A stretch of 64,000 nucleotides of DNA from contig DATFOK010000105.1 in the NCBI GenBank assembly GCA_035265665.1, forward strand, positions 1-64,000, in the 5' to 3' direction. This document shows, in pieces, positions 24,796 through 33,322 of the stretch. The stretch is from DASUPK01 sp035265665 (GTDB taxonomy: Bacteria; Actinomycetota; Thermoleophilia; Solirubrobacterales; 70-9). Position numbers and translations under genes: made by a program. Every line of letters begins with the position of its first letter. Position 1 is the stretch's first letter. The notes under the pieces were generated by a model. It searched no databases, was not told where the DNA came from, and saw nothing but the letters and a program-made list of their open reading frames with translations.

Positions 24796-26691
24796 CTATG
24801 CCGTCATGTCGTCGAGGGTCGGCGCCGCGCTCCTGCGCTGCGTCACCAGCTCGACCGTCTGCTCGGCGAGGTCGGCCTCGTCGCCCGAGCTGACCAGGGA
24901 CTCGAGGCGGGTGAGAGTCGCATTCACCCATTCCGGGTCCCGCGGGGCGTTCCTGACAGCGCGGACGATGCGCCCCGCCGCCGTCGCCTGCGCGCGCTCG
25001 TCGGCGTTGAAGAGCTCCTCGTGCAGCTTCTCGCCGGGCCGGGCACCGACGAACTCGATCGCGATGTCGACCTCGGGCTCGTAGCCGGCGAGGCGAATCA
25101 TGTTGTGCGCGAGGTCCACGATCTTCACCGGTTCGCCCATCTCGAGCACGAAGACCTCGCCACTCGTGCCCCCGAGGTCACCGGAGCGGATCACCAGCTG
25201 GACCGCCTCCGGGATGGTCATGAAGTAGCGCGTCATCTCCGGGTCGGTGACCGTGACCGGTCCGCCGCGCTCGATCTGGCTTCGGAAGATCGGCACGACG
25301 CTGCCCGAGGAGGCGAGGACGTTGCCGAACCGGACGGTGACGAAGCGCGTCTGTGGATGCTTGCGGCCCGCGGCCTCGACGATCCACTCCGCAACCGCCT
25401 TCGAGGCGCCCATCACCGTCCGCGGGTTGACGGCCTTGTCGGTGGAGACGAGCACGAACCGCTCGCAGCCCGAGGCGACCGCCGTCTCGGCCGTCACCCG
25501 GGTGGCGATCGCGTTGTTGCGAATGGCCTCCAGCGGGTTGGCCTCCATCAGCGGGACATGCTTGTAGGCGGCGGCATGGAAGACGACGTTGGGCCTGAAG
25601 CGCTGCATCACCTCGAGCATCCGCTCAGGCTCCTTGCAGTCGGCCAACACCGACTCGACCCGGGTGAAGTGGCGCTCTTCGATCATCTCCCGGTCGATGC
25701 GGAAGAGGTTGTCCTCGGCGTGGTCGAGGATGACGAGCAGCTTCGGGCGCACCCGGGCGATCTGGCGGACGAGCTCCGATCCGATCGAGCCGCCGGCGCC
25801 CGTCACGAGGACCACCTTGTCCTGCATATACGCGCCGACGCGGTCGAGCTCCATCTTCACCGGCTCGCGGCCGAGCACGTCCTCCACCTGAACCTCGCGC
25901 AGCTGCCTGGTGAGCTGAACGCCGCCGCGAAGGAGCTCGAAGACGGTGGGCAGCGTCCGCACCGGGACGTCGCGTTCCCGGCACGCGGTGACCACGCGGC
26001 CGCGCAGCACACCCGGCGCCGACGGGATCGCGATGAGCACCTCGTCGGGATGGATCTCGTCGAGGATCTCCCCGATCTCCTCCGTGGTCCCGAGGACGTT
26101 GAGGCCGTGCAGGCGCATGCCGCGCTTGCGCGGGTCGTCGTCGAGGAAGCCGATCGCCTTCGATCCGAGGTTGGGGTTGAGCTGGAGCTCCCGCGCGACC
26201 ATCTGCCCTCCCGACCCCGCGCCGACGACGAGCACCCGCCTCGCGCCGCGGACCTCGCGACGCGCGAGCCGCTCGACCAGGATCATCCGCGCGAGCAACC
26301 GGGCGCCGCCGATCAGGAAGACCGTCAGCAGGAAGTCGGTGACCACGACCGAGCGCGGGATCTGGTCGTCGAACGGCTTCAGGAGCAGGAAGGTGATCGC
26401 GAGGATCGCCGTCGAGATCGCGCAGGCGCGGAGGACCGAGATCATGTCCGGCAGCCGGAAGTAGCGCCACCACTTCTCGTAGAGGCCGGAGACGTAGAAG
26501 ACGATCAGCTGGCCCGCGACCACGAAGCCGATTGAGCCGGCCAGCATGTGGTCGTAGCGCTCCGGGATGCCGCCCGCGGCGTCGAGGAACCGCAACCTGA
26601 AGGCCAGGTAGTACGCCACGGCGACGAGAACTGCGTCTGCGGCGATCTGGATCAGGCGGTGACGCCAGACGGGGTGCTTGAGCCGATCCAC
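24796..26691 (-). CDS. Nucleoside-diphosphate-sugar epimerase/dehydratase (CapD/FlaA1/PglF family)
   Basis: A 631-residue protein: four N-terminal helices (about residues 12-130), a CoA_binding_3/Rossmann region with RVLVVGAGSGGQMVAR, then the SDR domain opening VLVTGAGGSIGSELVRQIAR, with LDHAEDNLFRIDRE, YKHVPLMEANPLEAI and SVVPIFRSQIERGGPVTVT. Relatives convert UDP-GlcNAc to 4-keto-6-deoxy sugars for capsules and glycans. GTG 26691 begins the conserved MDRLKHPVWRHR region, although the frame stays open across the divergent DedA gene. It likely heads the polysaccharide operon. Confidence 0.93.
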   Translation of the reverse strand: MDRLKHPVWRHRLIQIAADAVLVAVAYYLAFRLRFLDAAGGIPERYDHMLAGSIGFVVAGQLIVFYVSGLYEKWWRYFRLPDMISVLRACAISTAILAITFLLLKPFDDQIPRSVVVTDFLLTVFLIGGARLLARMILVERLARREVRGARRVLVVGAGSGGQMVARELQLNPNLGSKAIGFLDDDPRKRGMRLHGLNVLGTTEEIGEILDEIHPDEVLIAIPSAPGVLRGRVVTACRERDVPVRTLPTVFELLRGGVQLTRQLREVQVEDVLGREPVKMELDRVGAYMQDKVVLVTGAGGSIGSELVRQIARVRPKLLVILDHAEDNLFRIDREMIEERHFTRVESVLADCKEPERMLEVMQRFRPNVVFHAAAYKHVPLMEANPLEAIRNNAIATRVTAETAVASGCERFVLVSTDKAVNPRTVMGASKAVAEWIVEAAGRKHPQTRFVTVRFGNVLASSGSVVPIFRSQIERGGPVTVTDPEMTRYFMTIPEAVQLVIRSGDLGGTSGEVFVLEMGEPVKIVDLAHNMIRLAGYEPEVDIAIEFVGARPGEKLHEELFNADERAQATAAGRIVRAVRNAPRDPEWVNATLTRLESLVSSGDEADLAEQTVELVTQRRSAAPTLDDMTA

Positions 26692-26730
26692 GCGACTCGC
26701 GAGTGTAGTGGCCCCTATGCTGCCGCGCTC

Positions 26731-27444
26731 ATGACTGATTTCATCGTCGACCCCTTGGTCAACTTCTGTGTGGACGTGATCGGGGCGATCGGCTACGCGG
26801 GGATCTTCCTGCTCATGCTGGTCGAGAGCGCCAATGTCCCGATGCCCAGCGAGGCCACCATGCTGTTCGCCGGCTTCAAGGTCTCCGACGGGGACCTCAC
26901 CCTGTTCGGGATCGTCGCCGCAGGCGTGCTCGGCAACGTGGTCGGTTCCTGGATCGGCTATGCGATCGGATATTGGGGACGCGAGGAGCTGCTCGAGCGC
27001 CATCACATCTTCCACGTCAGCCCGAAGCAGATGCAGCGGGTCGAGAACTGGTTCGACCGCTACGGCTCGGTCACGGTCTTCTTCACGCGGATGCTGCCGA
27101 TCGTCAGGACATTCATCTCGACGCCCGCCGGCGCCGCCCGGATGCCCCTCGGGCGCTTCACCCTCTACACGGCGGCCGGCTGCATTCCCTGGGTGCTGCT
27201 GCTCGGGATCATCGGCGTCGAGGTCGGGGACCGCTGGGAGGAGTGGCGCGACAAGCTCCACTACTTCGACTACGTGGTGATCGCCGGGATCATCGGGCTG
27301 ATCGCCTATGCCTTGATACGCCGGCGCGGAGGGGGTGCCGGCGGCCAGGTCGAGCAGGCGAGGGAGATGCGGGGAGGCTCCGATGATGCGAGGGCGCGCG
27401 TCAGCGCGACCCGTGACGCGTCTGAGGAGCAACCCGCTTCGTGA
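26731..27444 (+). CDS. DedA-family membrane protein
   Basis: A 237-residue VTT/DedA protein: LLMLVESANVPMPSEATMLF, then WIGYAIGYWGREELL, and the signature FFTRMLPIVRTFISTPAG. Related proteins (UptA/DedA) return undecaprenyl phosphate across the membrane, which fits its coupling to uppP (TGATG overlap). The last about 20 residues (DDARARVSATRDASEEQPAS) are encoded by a hairpin repeat, so the repeat has supplied the C-terminus. Confidence 0.93.
   Translation: MTDFIVDPLVNFCVDVIGAIGYAGIFLLMLVESANVPMPSEATMLFAGFKVSDGDLTLFGIVAAGVLGNVVGSWIGYAIGYWGREELLERHHIFHVSPKQMQRVENWFDRYGSVTVFFTRMLPIVRTFISTPAGAARMPLGRFTLYTAAGCIPWVLLLGIIGVEVGDRWEEWRDKLHYFDYVVIAGIIGLIAYALIRRRGGGAGGQVEQAREMRGGSDDARARVSATRDASEEQPAS
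27385..27437 (+). repeat. Hairpin repeat copy 3, inside the 3' end of the DedA gene
   Basis: It keeps the family ends (GATGCGAGGG and GAGGAGCAACCCGC) but has a different inner stem: GCGCGTCA pairs with TGACGCGT. The GGAG of the 3' arm is 12-16 nt before the uppP start. It is translated as part of DedA. Confidence 0.5.
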
Positions 27445-28388
27445 TGAGGACGTCGAGGGCGATCGTCCTCGGCGCGGTCCAGGGACCGACCGAACTTCTT
27501 CCGGTCTCGAGCTCCGCCCATCTCAACCTGATCCCCTGGCTCCTCGGCTGGAATCGGGAGGACGGCGAGGCAGAGGTGGACCAGACGTTCAGCGTCGCGC
27601 TGCACGCCGGCGCGGCGGCGGCGCTGCTGGTCGGACAGCGGCAGGTGATTGCCGAGGAGCTGCGCTCCTTCGACACACGCAAGGCGTCGGTGCTCGCGCT
27701 CTCCTTCCTGCCGGCGGCGCTGTGCGGCGTCGTGCTCGAGCGACTGATCGAACGGCATCTCGGCGGCCCGCTTCCCACCGCGGCCGGCCTGCTGGCCGGG
27801 GCCGGGGCGATGGTCGCCGCGGATCGCAAGCCGCAGAGCCGGGACCGTGGCCAGGCCACACCCGCCGACGGCCTGGCCCTCGGCTTCGCGCAGGCGGCCG
27901 CTCTCGCCCCGGGGATCTCGCGCAACGGCGCCACGCTGACCGTAGCCCGCTGGCAGGGGTTCACCCGGCAGCACGCGAACATGCTCTCGCGGACGGTGGC
28001 CCTGCCGGTGATCGTCGGCGCGGCGGTGGTCAAGGGGGCACGGCTCCGGCGCCGCCGGCTGCCGCCGGGACAGGGCGCGGCGTTCGCAGCGGGAACCGCC
28101 GCCTCCTTCGCCTCGACGCTCGCCTCTCAGGCCCTGATCAAGATCGTGGAGCGAGACAGCGCGCTCTGGCCCTACGCCGCCTACCGAGCGGGCCTCGCGG
28201 GCGTGGTGTTGGGACGGCTCCTACTGCGCTCACGCCGGCGCCGCGCGGAGCTTCGCGGTTTCGGGCAGCCGGACGGCTTCGTCTCGGGCGATGGGCGGCC
28301 AGCCGCCGGAAACGGCGCCCCGACTTGGGTGCCGGCCTCCGGCTCCGGCCCGGCGTCAGAGTTCCCCTCGCGTGGGGAATCGCCGTGA
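27444..28388 (+). CDS. uppP: Undecaprenyl-diphosphatase
   Basis: A 314-residue BacA/UppP enzyme that removes a phosphate from undecaprenyl diphosphate to recycle the carrier for peptidoglycan and the polysaccharide made nearby. Catalytic motifs are QGPTELLPVSSSAHL (normally GxTEFLPxSSxGH) and PGISRNGATLTVAR (normally PGxSRSG); the essential Glu, His and Arg are present, with Ser-to-Asn in the second motif. The last about 45 residues are extra. GTG 27441 or ATG 27444 may start; purM overlaps by 4 nt. Confidence 0.93.
   Translation: MRTSRAIVLGAVQGPTELLPVSSSAHLNLIPWLLGWNREDGEAEVDQTFSVALHAGAAAALLVGQRQVIAEELRSFDTRKASVLALSFLPAALCGVVLERLIERHLGGPLPTAAGLLAGAGAMVAADRKPQSRDRGQATPADGLALGFAQAAALAPGISRNGATLTVARWQGFTRQHANMLSRTVALPVIVGAAVVKGARLRRRRLPPGQGAAFAAGTAASFASTLASQALIKIVERDSALWPYAAYRAGLAGVVLGRLLLRSRRRRAELRGFGQPDGFVSGDGRPAAGNGAPTWVPASGSGPASEFPSRGESP
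28362..28379 (+). promoter_or_regulatory. Hairpin at the uppP-purM junction
   Basis: TTCCCC and GGGGAA form a perfect 6-bp stem with a 6-nt loop, ending 5 nt before the purM GTG. It could limit access to the purM start or merely be a coincidence of coding sequence. No T-run follows. Confidence 0.3.
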
Positions 28389-29386
28389 GCGAGGACGCGT
28401 ACGCGCGAGCCGGCGTCAGCCAGGGGGACGCCGACGCTGCCGTCGCGTCCCTCGTCGCGGCGCTCTCCGCATCGCGTGCGGGCGAGAGCCGCCAGGTCCT
28501 GGCGAGCGGCCATTACGCGAACGTCGTCCGCCTCGATGAGCGCACCGGCATCGCCCTGAGCACCGACGGCGTCGGCACCAAGCTGATGGTCGCCGAGCAG
28601 TTGGGCCGCTGGGACACCGTCGGGATCGATTGCGTGGCGATGAACGTCAACGACGTGGTCTGCGTCGGGGCCGAGCCGCTCGCGATGGTCGACTACCTGG
28701 CGGTGGACCGCGCCGATGCTGAGGTCGCGGGCGCGATCGGCGCGGGCCTTGCGCGCGGCGCCGAGCTGGCGGGGGTCGAGATCGTCGGCGGGGAGCTCGC
28801 CCAGCTCGGGGAGATCATCAACGGCCTCGACCTGGCCGGCGCCTGCTTCGGTGTGGTCGCCCTGGACTCGCTGGTCACCGGCGCCTCGATCGAGCCGGGC
28901 GATCCAGTCATCGGCCTGCCCTCCTCCGGGCTCCATTCCAACGGCTACACCCTCGCCCGCTCGGCCCTCGCCGAGATTCCCTTCGACGACGAGCGCCTCG
29001 GGCGGCCCCTCGGCGATGTGCTGCTGGAGCCGACCGAGATCTACGTGAAGTCGATCGTCGAGCTGCTTCGCTCCGATCTCGACGTCCGCGGCCTCGCGCA
29101 CATCACCTCGGGGGGCCTCAACAACCTGCTGCGGCTCGAAGCCGAAGTCGGCTACCAGATCGACGAGCCGCTGCCAGTCCCGCCGATCTTCAACCTGATC
29201 CAGGAACTGGGGGGCGTCGGCGACGACGAGATGCACGAGGTCTTCAACATGGGCTGCGGGTTCTGCGTCGTGGTCGCGGCCTCCGACGAGGACTCCGCGC
29301 TGAAGCGCCTCCGCGCGCACCACCCAGACGCGAAATGGATCGGCCGGGCGGTAGCGGGACAAGCTGAGATCAGGCGGGTTCCCTAG
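28385..29386 (+). CDS. purM: Phosphoribosylformylglycinamidine cyclo-ligase (AIR synthetase)
   Basis: A 333-residue ATP-dependent enzyme of purine synthesis (FGAM to AIR). Motifs are DAYARAGVSQGDADAA, ALSTDGVGTKLMVAEQ, DCVAMNVNDVVCVGAEPL, LPSSGLHSNGYTLAR, HITSGGLNNLLRL and EVFNMGCGFC. GTG 28385 is selected because it begins the conserved SEDAYARAGV and forms GTGA with the uppP stop. Other purine genes are not in the window. Confidence 0.97.
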   Translation: MSEDAYARAGVSQGDADAAVASLVAALSASRAGESRQVLASGHYANVVRLDERTGIALSTDGVGTKLMVAEQLGRWDTVGIDCVAMNVNDVVCVGAEPLAMVDYLAVDRADAEVAGAIGAGLARGAELAGVEIVGGELAQLGEIINGLDLAGACFGVVALDSLVTGASIEPGDPVIGLPSSGLHSNGYTLARSALAEIPFDDERLGRPLGDVLLEPTEIYVKSIVELLRSDLDVRGLAHITSGGLNNLLRLEAEVGYQIDEPLPVPPIFNLIQELGGVGDDEMHEVFNMGCGFCVVVAASDEDSALKRLRAHHPDAKWIGRAVAGQAEIRRVP

Positions 29387-29401
29387 CGGCGCGGGGGACT
29401 T

Positions 29402-29788
29402 TCAGCGGTAGTCGTTCTCCTTGAGCTCGATCACCCAGGCGCGGCGCTCAGCGATCTTGCCTTCGCGCATGACGAACACCTCGGCCATGGACATGCGCGT
29501 CTCCCCGCCGGCGGCGCGCCTCGCCGTCCCCGTGAGCTCCGCCATGACGACTTCGCCTTCCTCGACCATGCGCACGACCTCCAACTCGGGAGGGTCGATG
29601 CATTCGGGTGCGCCGTCGATCGCCTTGTCGTAGGCCTCCTTGCCGCTCAGGCGGAAGGCCCCGAAGACGGTCCACCCGATGTCGTCGGTCAAGCAAGAGA
29701 GGATTTGCTCGTGATCGTTCTTGCGGAAGCCGTCCAGGTAGGTGTTGACGGCCTCGATGTTCCGCGAGATGTCTGCGCGTTGTTGCAA
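29402..29788 (-). CDS. SnoaL/NTF2-like protein
   Basis: A 128-residue NTF2-fold protein (NTYLDGFRKNDHEQILSCL, IGWTVFGAFRLSGKEAYD, AEVFVMREGKIAERRAWV). The fold serves as ketosteroid isomerase, polyketide cyclase or plain binding domain; no catalytic residue can be assigned. The gene stands alone, convergent with purM. The 109 bp upstream show no clear signals beyond the purine-rich GAGAGGAGATG before its start. Confidence 0.8.
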   Translation of the reverse strand: MQQRADISRNIEAVNTYLDGFRKNDHEQILSCLTDDIGWTVFGAFRLSGKEAYDKAIDGAPECIDPPELEVVRMVEEGEVVMAELTGTARRAAGGETRMSMAEVFVMREGKIAERRAWVIELKENDYR

Positions 29789-29897
29789 CTACATCTCCTC
29801 TCTGACGTGATTACCGATGCCCATATGGACCGGCTCACGGCGCGGGAATCATCGGCGGAAGTGGAGTTGGCGTCCTGATCGCACGGTTGCCTGCGCG

Positions 29898-30749
29898 TTA
29901 GGCGCGCTCCCAGAGCGTCCCGGTCAGCGCCGAGACGGGCCTCAGCTTCCAGTCCCGCGCCAGCACCCAGAGTTCGGCCTCAACCGTCGGTCCCGGCCGT
30001 TCGGCAAGTACCTCGAGCTCACGAGATGCGCAGCGGCCGAAGCGGCCGATCGCGTCGAGTGGTTCCAGCGCGCCCTCGTTCACCTGCTTCGCGCCTGCGC
30101 TGAGCGCAGCGGCGCGCATCCTTTCCGGATCGACGGAAGCGCTGCCCCAGGCGCCGCTGCGACCGCCATCCTCGGAGACGAATAGCGCCGACGGCAAGCT
30201 GATCCTCTCCCTGCCCTTGCTGCTGCGATGTACCGCGTCCGCGTCCCGCGCCTCCTGGGGCGGGTCCCGGACCTCCTCCAGGTCGGCGCCGAACGCCTCG
30301 GTGATCGCGTGGGAGCGGAGATCCACCTCGAAGCGCTGTCGGTCGATCCCGGCGCGCCCGGCGGCCGCGATCAGTGCGTCGGCGTGGTCGAGCTTGGTTC
30401 GCTCGAACATGATTCCCTCTCGCAACTTGCGCAGGTAGCGGTAACCGGCCTCCCAGCCCTGCTCGGCGGCGGCCTTGACCGCCTGGCAGGCGGGGTAGGT
30501 CGAATCCAGCGGGTTCTGCGTCCAGATCCTCGGGTCGCAAGGCATCCCACCCGCCGCCGCATCCTCGAGCCACTGCGAGACGACCCGGAGGAGGTCCGCG
30601 CGCTCGTAGCTGCGCGCCAATCCCCCCATCACCCAGGCGAACTCGAGCTCTCCCTCGAACTCCCACATCAGTCGCCGCAGCGCGGGTTCAGCGGCCCAGG
30701 ACCAGGGACAAGCGGGATCGGTGTAGAAGCGAACCTGGACAGTCATCAT
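29898..30749 (-). CDS. DsbA-family (FrnE-like) thioredoxin-fold protein
   Basis: A 283-residue cytoplasmic protein with the DSBA fold: FYTDPACPWSWAAEPALRRL at the N-terminus, where the CxxC is replaced by CPWSW with a single cysteine, then a helical insert and a C-terminal half with LPSALFVSEDGG (cis-Pro strand). Single-Cys relatives act as isomerases, glutathione-dependent enzymes or chaperones. No signal peptide. Its start is 69 bp from the kinase gene on the other strand. Confidence 0.85.
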   Translation of the reverse strand: MMTVQVRFYTDPACPWSWAAEPALRRLMWEFEGELEFAWVMGGLARSYERADLLRVVSQWLEDAAAGGMPCDPRIWTQNPLDSTYPACQAVKAAAEQGWEAGYRYLRKLREGIMFERTKLDHADALIAAAGRAGIDRQRFEVDLRSHAITEAFGADLEEVRDPPQEARDADAVHRSSKGRERISLPSALFVSEDGGRSGAWGSASVDPERMRAAALSAGAKQVNEGALEPLDAIGRFGRCASRELEVLAERPGPTVEAELWVLARDWKLRPVSALTGTLWERA

Positions 30750-30818
30750 TGCGGTCGGGCGCTCGCAGCGGCGGCTCCGGTCGCGGGCGAAAATACAGCC
30801 GATGGACGAAGAGAAGCT

Positions 30819-32309
30819 TTGGAACGCTTGAGCTCGACAGTGCTCTCAGGCCGCTACCGGCTCGAGTCGAAGCTGGGCTCAGGCGGCATGTCGACCGTCT
30901 ACCTCGCTGTCGACGAGGTTCTCGATCGCCACGTCGCCATCAAGCTGCTTCATCGCGAGATCTCGGAGGAGGCCGACCAGCTCGAGCGCTTCCGCCGCGA
31001 GGCCCGGGCGGCGGCGCGACTCTCCCACCCGAATCTGGTCGGAGTGATCGACGCCGGCGAGGACGACGGCCGGCCGTACATCGTCTTCGAGTACATCAAA
31101 GGGCGCACTTTGAAGCGGCGCCTCCAGGAGGAGGGCCGCCTGCCGGTGGACGAGGCGGTCGCCTACGCGATCGAAATCGGCCGCGGCCTGACCGCCGCCC
31201 ATGCCCGCAAGCTCGTCCACCGTGATGTGAAGCCGCAGAACGTGCTGATCGATCCCGACGGGCGCGCCAAGGTGACCGACTTCGGCATCGCCCGCTCACT
31301 GGAGCAACAGGGGATGACCGCGACCGGCAGGGTCCTCGGGACCACGGACTACGTCTCGCCGGAGCAGGCGATGGGCGAGGACGTCGACGAGCGCTCGGAC
31401 GCCTACTCCCTGGGAGTCGTGCTCTACGAGATGCTCACCGGTGACGTTCCGTTCCGGGCCGAGACGCAGGTCGGCGTTGCGATGAAGCACGTCAACGAGC
31501 CGATGCCAGACGTGCAGACGAAGCGACCCGAGGTTTCGGCCGCGGTCGCCTCGGTCGTCGACCGCGCGACCACCAAGGACCCGCGAGACCGCTACGGGAC
31601 AGTCGCCGAGATGGTCCGCGACCTCGAGCAGACCCTCGAAGTCGAAGCGGCGCGACGGGGTGGAACCAGCGGCGAGGCGACCAGCGTGCTCGAATCGGTT
31701 CCCGCAAACCGGCGGCGCCTCGGGCGACGCCGCCGGATCTCGGGTCCCGGGATCGCGCTCGCGATCGTGGTGCTCGCCCTCGCCGCGGCGGCGGTGATCT
31801 TCGCCAGCAGGCTCGATCTCGGAGACGAGGAGGCGCCGAGCGGCGGCGGCAGCTCTGAAGCGCGGCTGTCCGGCGACGCCGCCAGCGAGTTCGACCCCGA
31901 GGGGGACGGGCAGGAGACTGGCACCGAGGAGCAGGCTGTTGACGGCAATCCCACCGGGACCGCCTGGTCGAGCGAGCACTACGACAGCTCCGACTTCGGC
32001 GGACTCAAAAACGGCGTGGGCCTGGCGATCGACGCTGGGGGGTCGGTCGCAGCGAAGTCGATCGTGATCCGGGCGCTGACGCCCGGATACGACGCCGAGA
32101 TCTACGAGGTCAATGGCCCACCGCCAAGCTCTCCGTCGGACTGGGGGCCGCCGGTGGGGTCGATCAGCGACGGCGGTGAACGCGAAGCCGTGAGCCTGCC
32201 CGGCAAGGCGGCGCAATCGTTCCTGATCTGGATCACGAAGGCACCGACCGCGAGCGACGACCCGAGCCGCTACCAGATGGAGATCTCGGACGTCCAGCTC
32301 TTCAAGTAG
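30819..32309 (+). CDS. Ser/Thr protein kinase with extracellular discoidin-like domain
   Basis: About 496 residues. The kinase domain (about 10-275) has GSGGMSTVYLAVDE, VAIKLLHRE, HRDVKPQNVLI, DFGIARS, GTTDYVSPEQAMGE. One helix (IALAIVVLALAAAAVIF) crosses the membrane, followed by an acidic linker and a beta-sandwich (NPTGTAWSSEHYDSSDFGGL, then GVGLAIDAGGSVAAKSIVI) like F5/8-C carbohydrate-binding modules. It probably senses envelope glycans. The start is uncertain: TTG 30819, TTG 30828 or GTG 30840. Confidence 0.9.
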   Translation: MERLSSTVLSGRYRLESKLGSGGMSTVYLAVDEVLDRHVAIKLLHREISEEADQLERFRREARAAARLSHPNLVGVIDAGEDDGRPYIVFEYIKGRTLKRRLQEEGRLPVDEAVAYAIEIGRGLTAAHARKLVHRDVKPQNVLIDPDGRAKVTDFGIARSLEQQGMTATGRVLGTTDYVSPEQAMGEDVDERSDAYSLGVVLYEMLTGDVPFRAETQVGVAMKHVNEPMPDVQTKRPEVSAAVASVVDRATTKDPRDRYGTVAEMVRDLEQTLEVEAARRGGTSGEATSVLESVPANRRRLGRRRRISGPGIALAIVVLALAAAAVIFASRLDLGDEEAPSGGGSSEARLSGDAASEFDPEGDGQETGTEEQAVDGNPTGTAWSSEHYDSSDFGGLKNGVGLAIDAGGSVAAKSIVIRALTPGYDAEIYEVNGPPPSSPSDWGPPVGSISDGGEREAVSLPGKAAQSFLIWITKAPTASDDPSRYQMEISDVQLFK

Positions 32310-32315
32310 CCCCGG

Positions 32316-33281
32316 TTAGAACTCGAAGCTCTTGGCCTTCTCGTAGCGCTCGATCGCCAGCCTGACCAGGCGGTCGCAGAGATCTGGATAGGCGATGCCG
32401 TCGGCCTCGAAGAGCTTGCCGTAGACGCTGGTCTCGGTGAAGCCGGGAATCGTGTTGAGCTCGTTGACGAGCACCTCCTCGCCGTCCACGAAGAAATCGC
32501 AGCGGGCGAGGCCGCTGCAGCCGCAGAGGGTGAATACCCGGACCGCGAGGTCGCGCACCCGCTCCCTGGCGGTGTCTGAGATCTCTGCCGGGATCCGCAG
32601 CTCCATGCCGCCCTCCGCGTACTTGGACTCGTAGTCGTACCAGTCGGATGACTTGGTGACGATCTCTCCTGGAGGCGAGGCCACCGGCTCATCGTTCCCG
32701 AGCAGGGAGCACTCGACCTCCTTGCCGGGGGCCGGCGCCTCGATGATCACCCGCGGGTCGTGGCGACGGGCGTCGGTGACCGCCCGATCGAGTTCCTCCT
32801 CCCCGGAGGCGGGTGCGATGCCGACGCTCGAGCCGAGCCGCGCCGGCTTCACCCAGACGGGCTGACCGAAGCCCGCGGCGGTCTCCCGCCAGCCGTCCTC
32901 CCCCGCGCGGCAGAAGTCAACCTGCGGAATCGCCCGGCGCGCCAGCAGATCCTTGAAGACGAGCTTGTCCATGCAGATCGCCGAGGACTCGACATCCGAG
33001 CCCGCATACGGCACATCGAGCACCTCGAGGAGGCCCTGAACGCTGCCGTCCTCGCCGCCCGGACCGTGCAGGACCGGGAAGACCGCGTCGCAGCCAAGCA
33101 GACCTTCCCCCGGCGCGAACTCGACCGGCTCACCTCCCGCGGTCCAGCGGCCGTCGCGGCTGATCGTCACCTCGGCGGTGTCGTGTCCCGCCTCGCGCAG
33201 CCCCGCCGCCACCGAGGCCGCCGAGTTCAGCGAGACCTCATGCTCGCTCGAGATCCCGCCGCCGAGGACGGCGATCTTCAT
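32316..33281 (-). CDS. ddl: D-alanine--D-alanine ligase (first copy)
   Basis: A 321-residue ATP-grasp ligase that makes D-Ala-D-Ala for peptidoglycan. Visible are GGGISSEHEVSL (first D-Ala site), PVLHGPGGEDGSVQG, WVKPARLGSSVGI (the Ser of the triad), the omega-loop YDYESKYAEGG with the Lys-Tyr pair of D-Ala:D-Ala enzymes, and VNELNTIPGFTETS. It lies at the end of the fha-pstP-ftsW-pbpA-pknB run, separated from pknB by a hairpin repeat that contains its ribosome site (GGAGG, 9 nt before ATG). Confidence 0.96.
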   Translation of the reverse strand: MKIAVLGGGISSEHEVSLNSAASVAAGLREAGHDTAEVTISRDGRWTAGGEPVEFAPGEGLLGCDAVFPVLHGPGGEDGSVQGLLEVLDVPYAGSDVESSAICMDKLVFKDLLARRAIPQVDFCRAGEDGWRETAAGFGQPVWVKPARLGSSVGIAPASGEEELDRAVTDARRHDPRVIIEAPAPGKEVECSLLGNDEPVASPPGEIVTKSSDWYDYESKYAEGGMELRIPAEISDTARERVRDLAVRVFTLCGCSGLARCDFFVDGEEVLVNELNTIPGFTETSVYGKLFEADGIAYPDLCDRLVRLAIERYEKAKSFEF

Positions 33282-33322
33282 CAGTCGGGACCTCCTCCGC
33301 TTCGCGTCCGGGGGTCCCTCAT
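33281..33322 (-). CDS. 13-codon mini-ORF bridging pknB and ddl
   Basis: The ATG at 33322 overlaps the pknB stop (ATGA), and the TGA at 33283-33281 overlaps the ddl ATG (TGATG). The peptide would be MRDPRTRSGGGPD. It is read through hairpin repeat copy 5. The exact double overlap suggests translational coupling; whether the peptide itself matters is unknown. Confidence 0.4.
   Translation of the reverse strand: MRDPRTRSGGGPD
33285..33320 (-). repeat. Hairpin repeat copy 5 (pknB-ddl junction)
   Basis: On the minus strand GGGACC pairs with GGTCCC, and CGC-GAA-GCG forms the tip. Compared with copy 2, both outer (TGC/GCA to ACC/GGT) and inner (GGC/GCC to CGC/GCG) pairs change on both sides, so pairing is kept. 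The GGAGGAGG of the 3' arm is the ddl Shine-Dalgarno sequence. Confidence 0.7.

Noticed and set aside
26692..27432. N-terminal extension of the CapD-like gene across the DedA gene
   Set aside because: The frame is open, but the extension has no family homology and lies antisense to a well-defined DedA gene.
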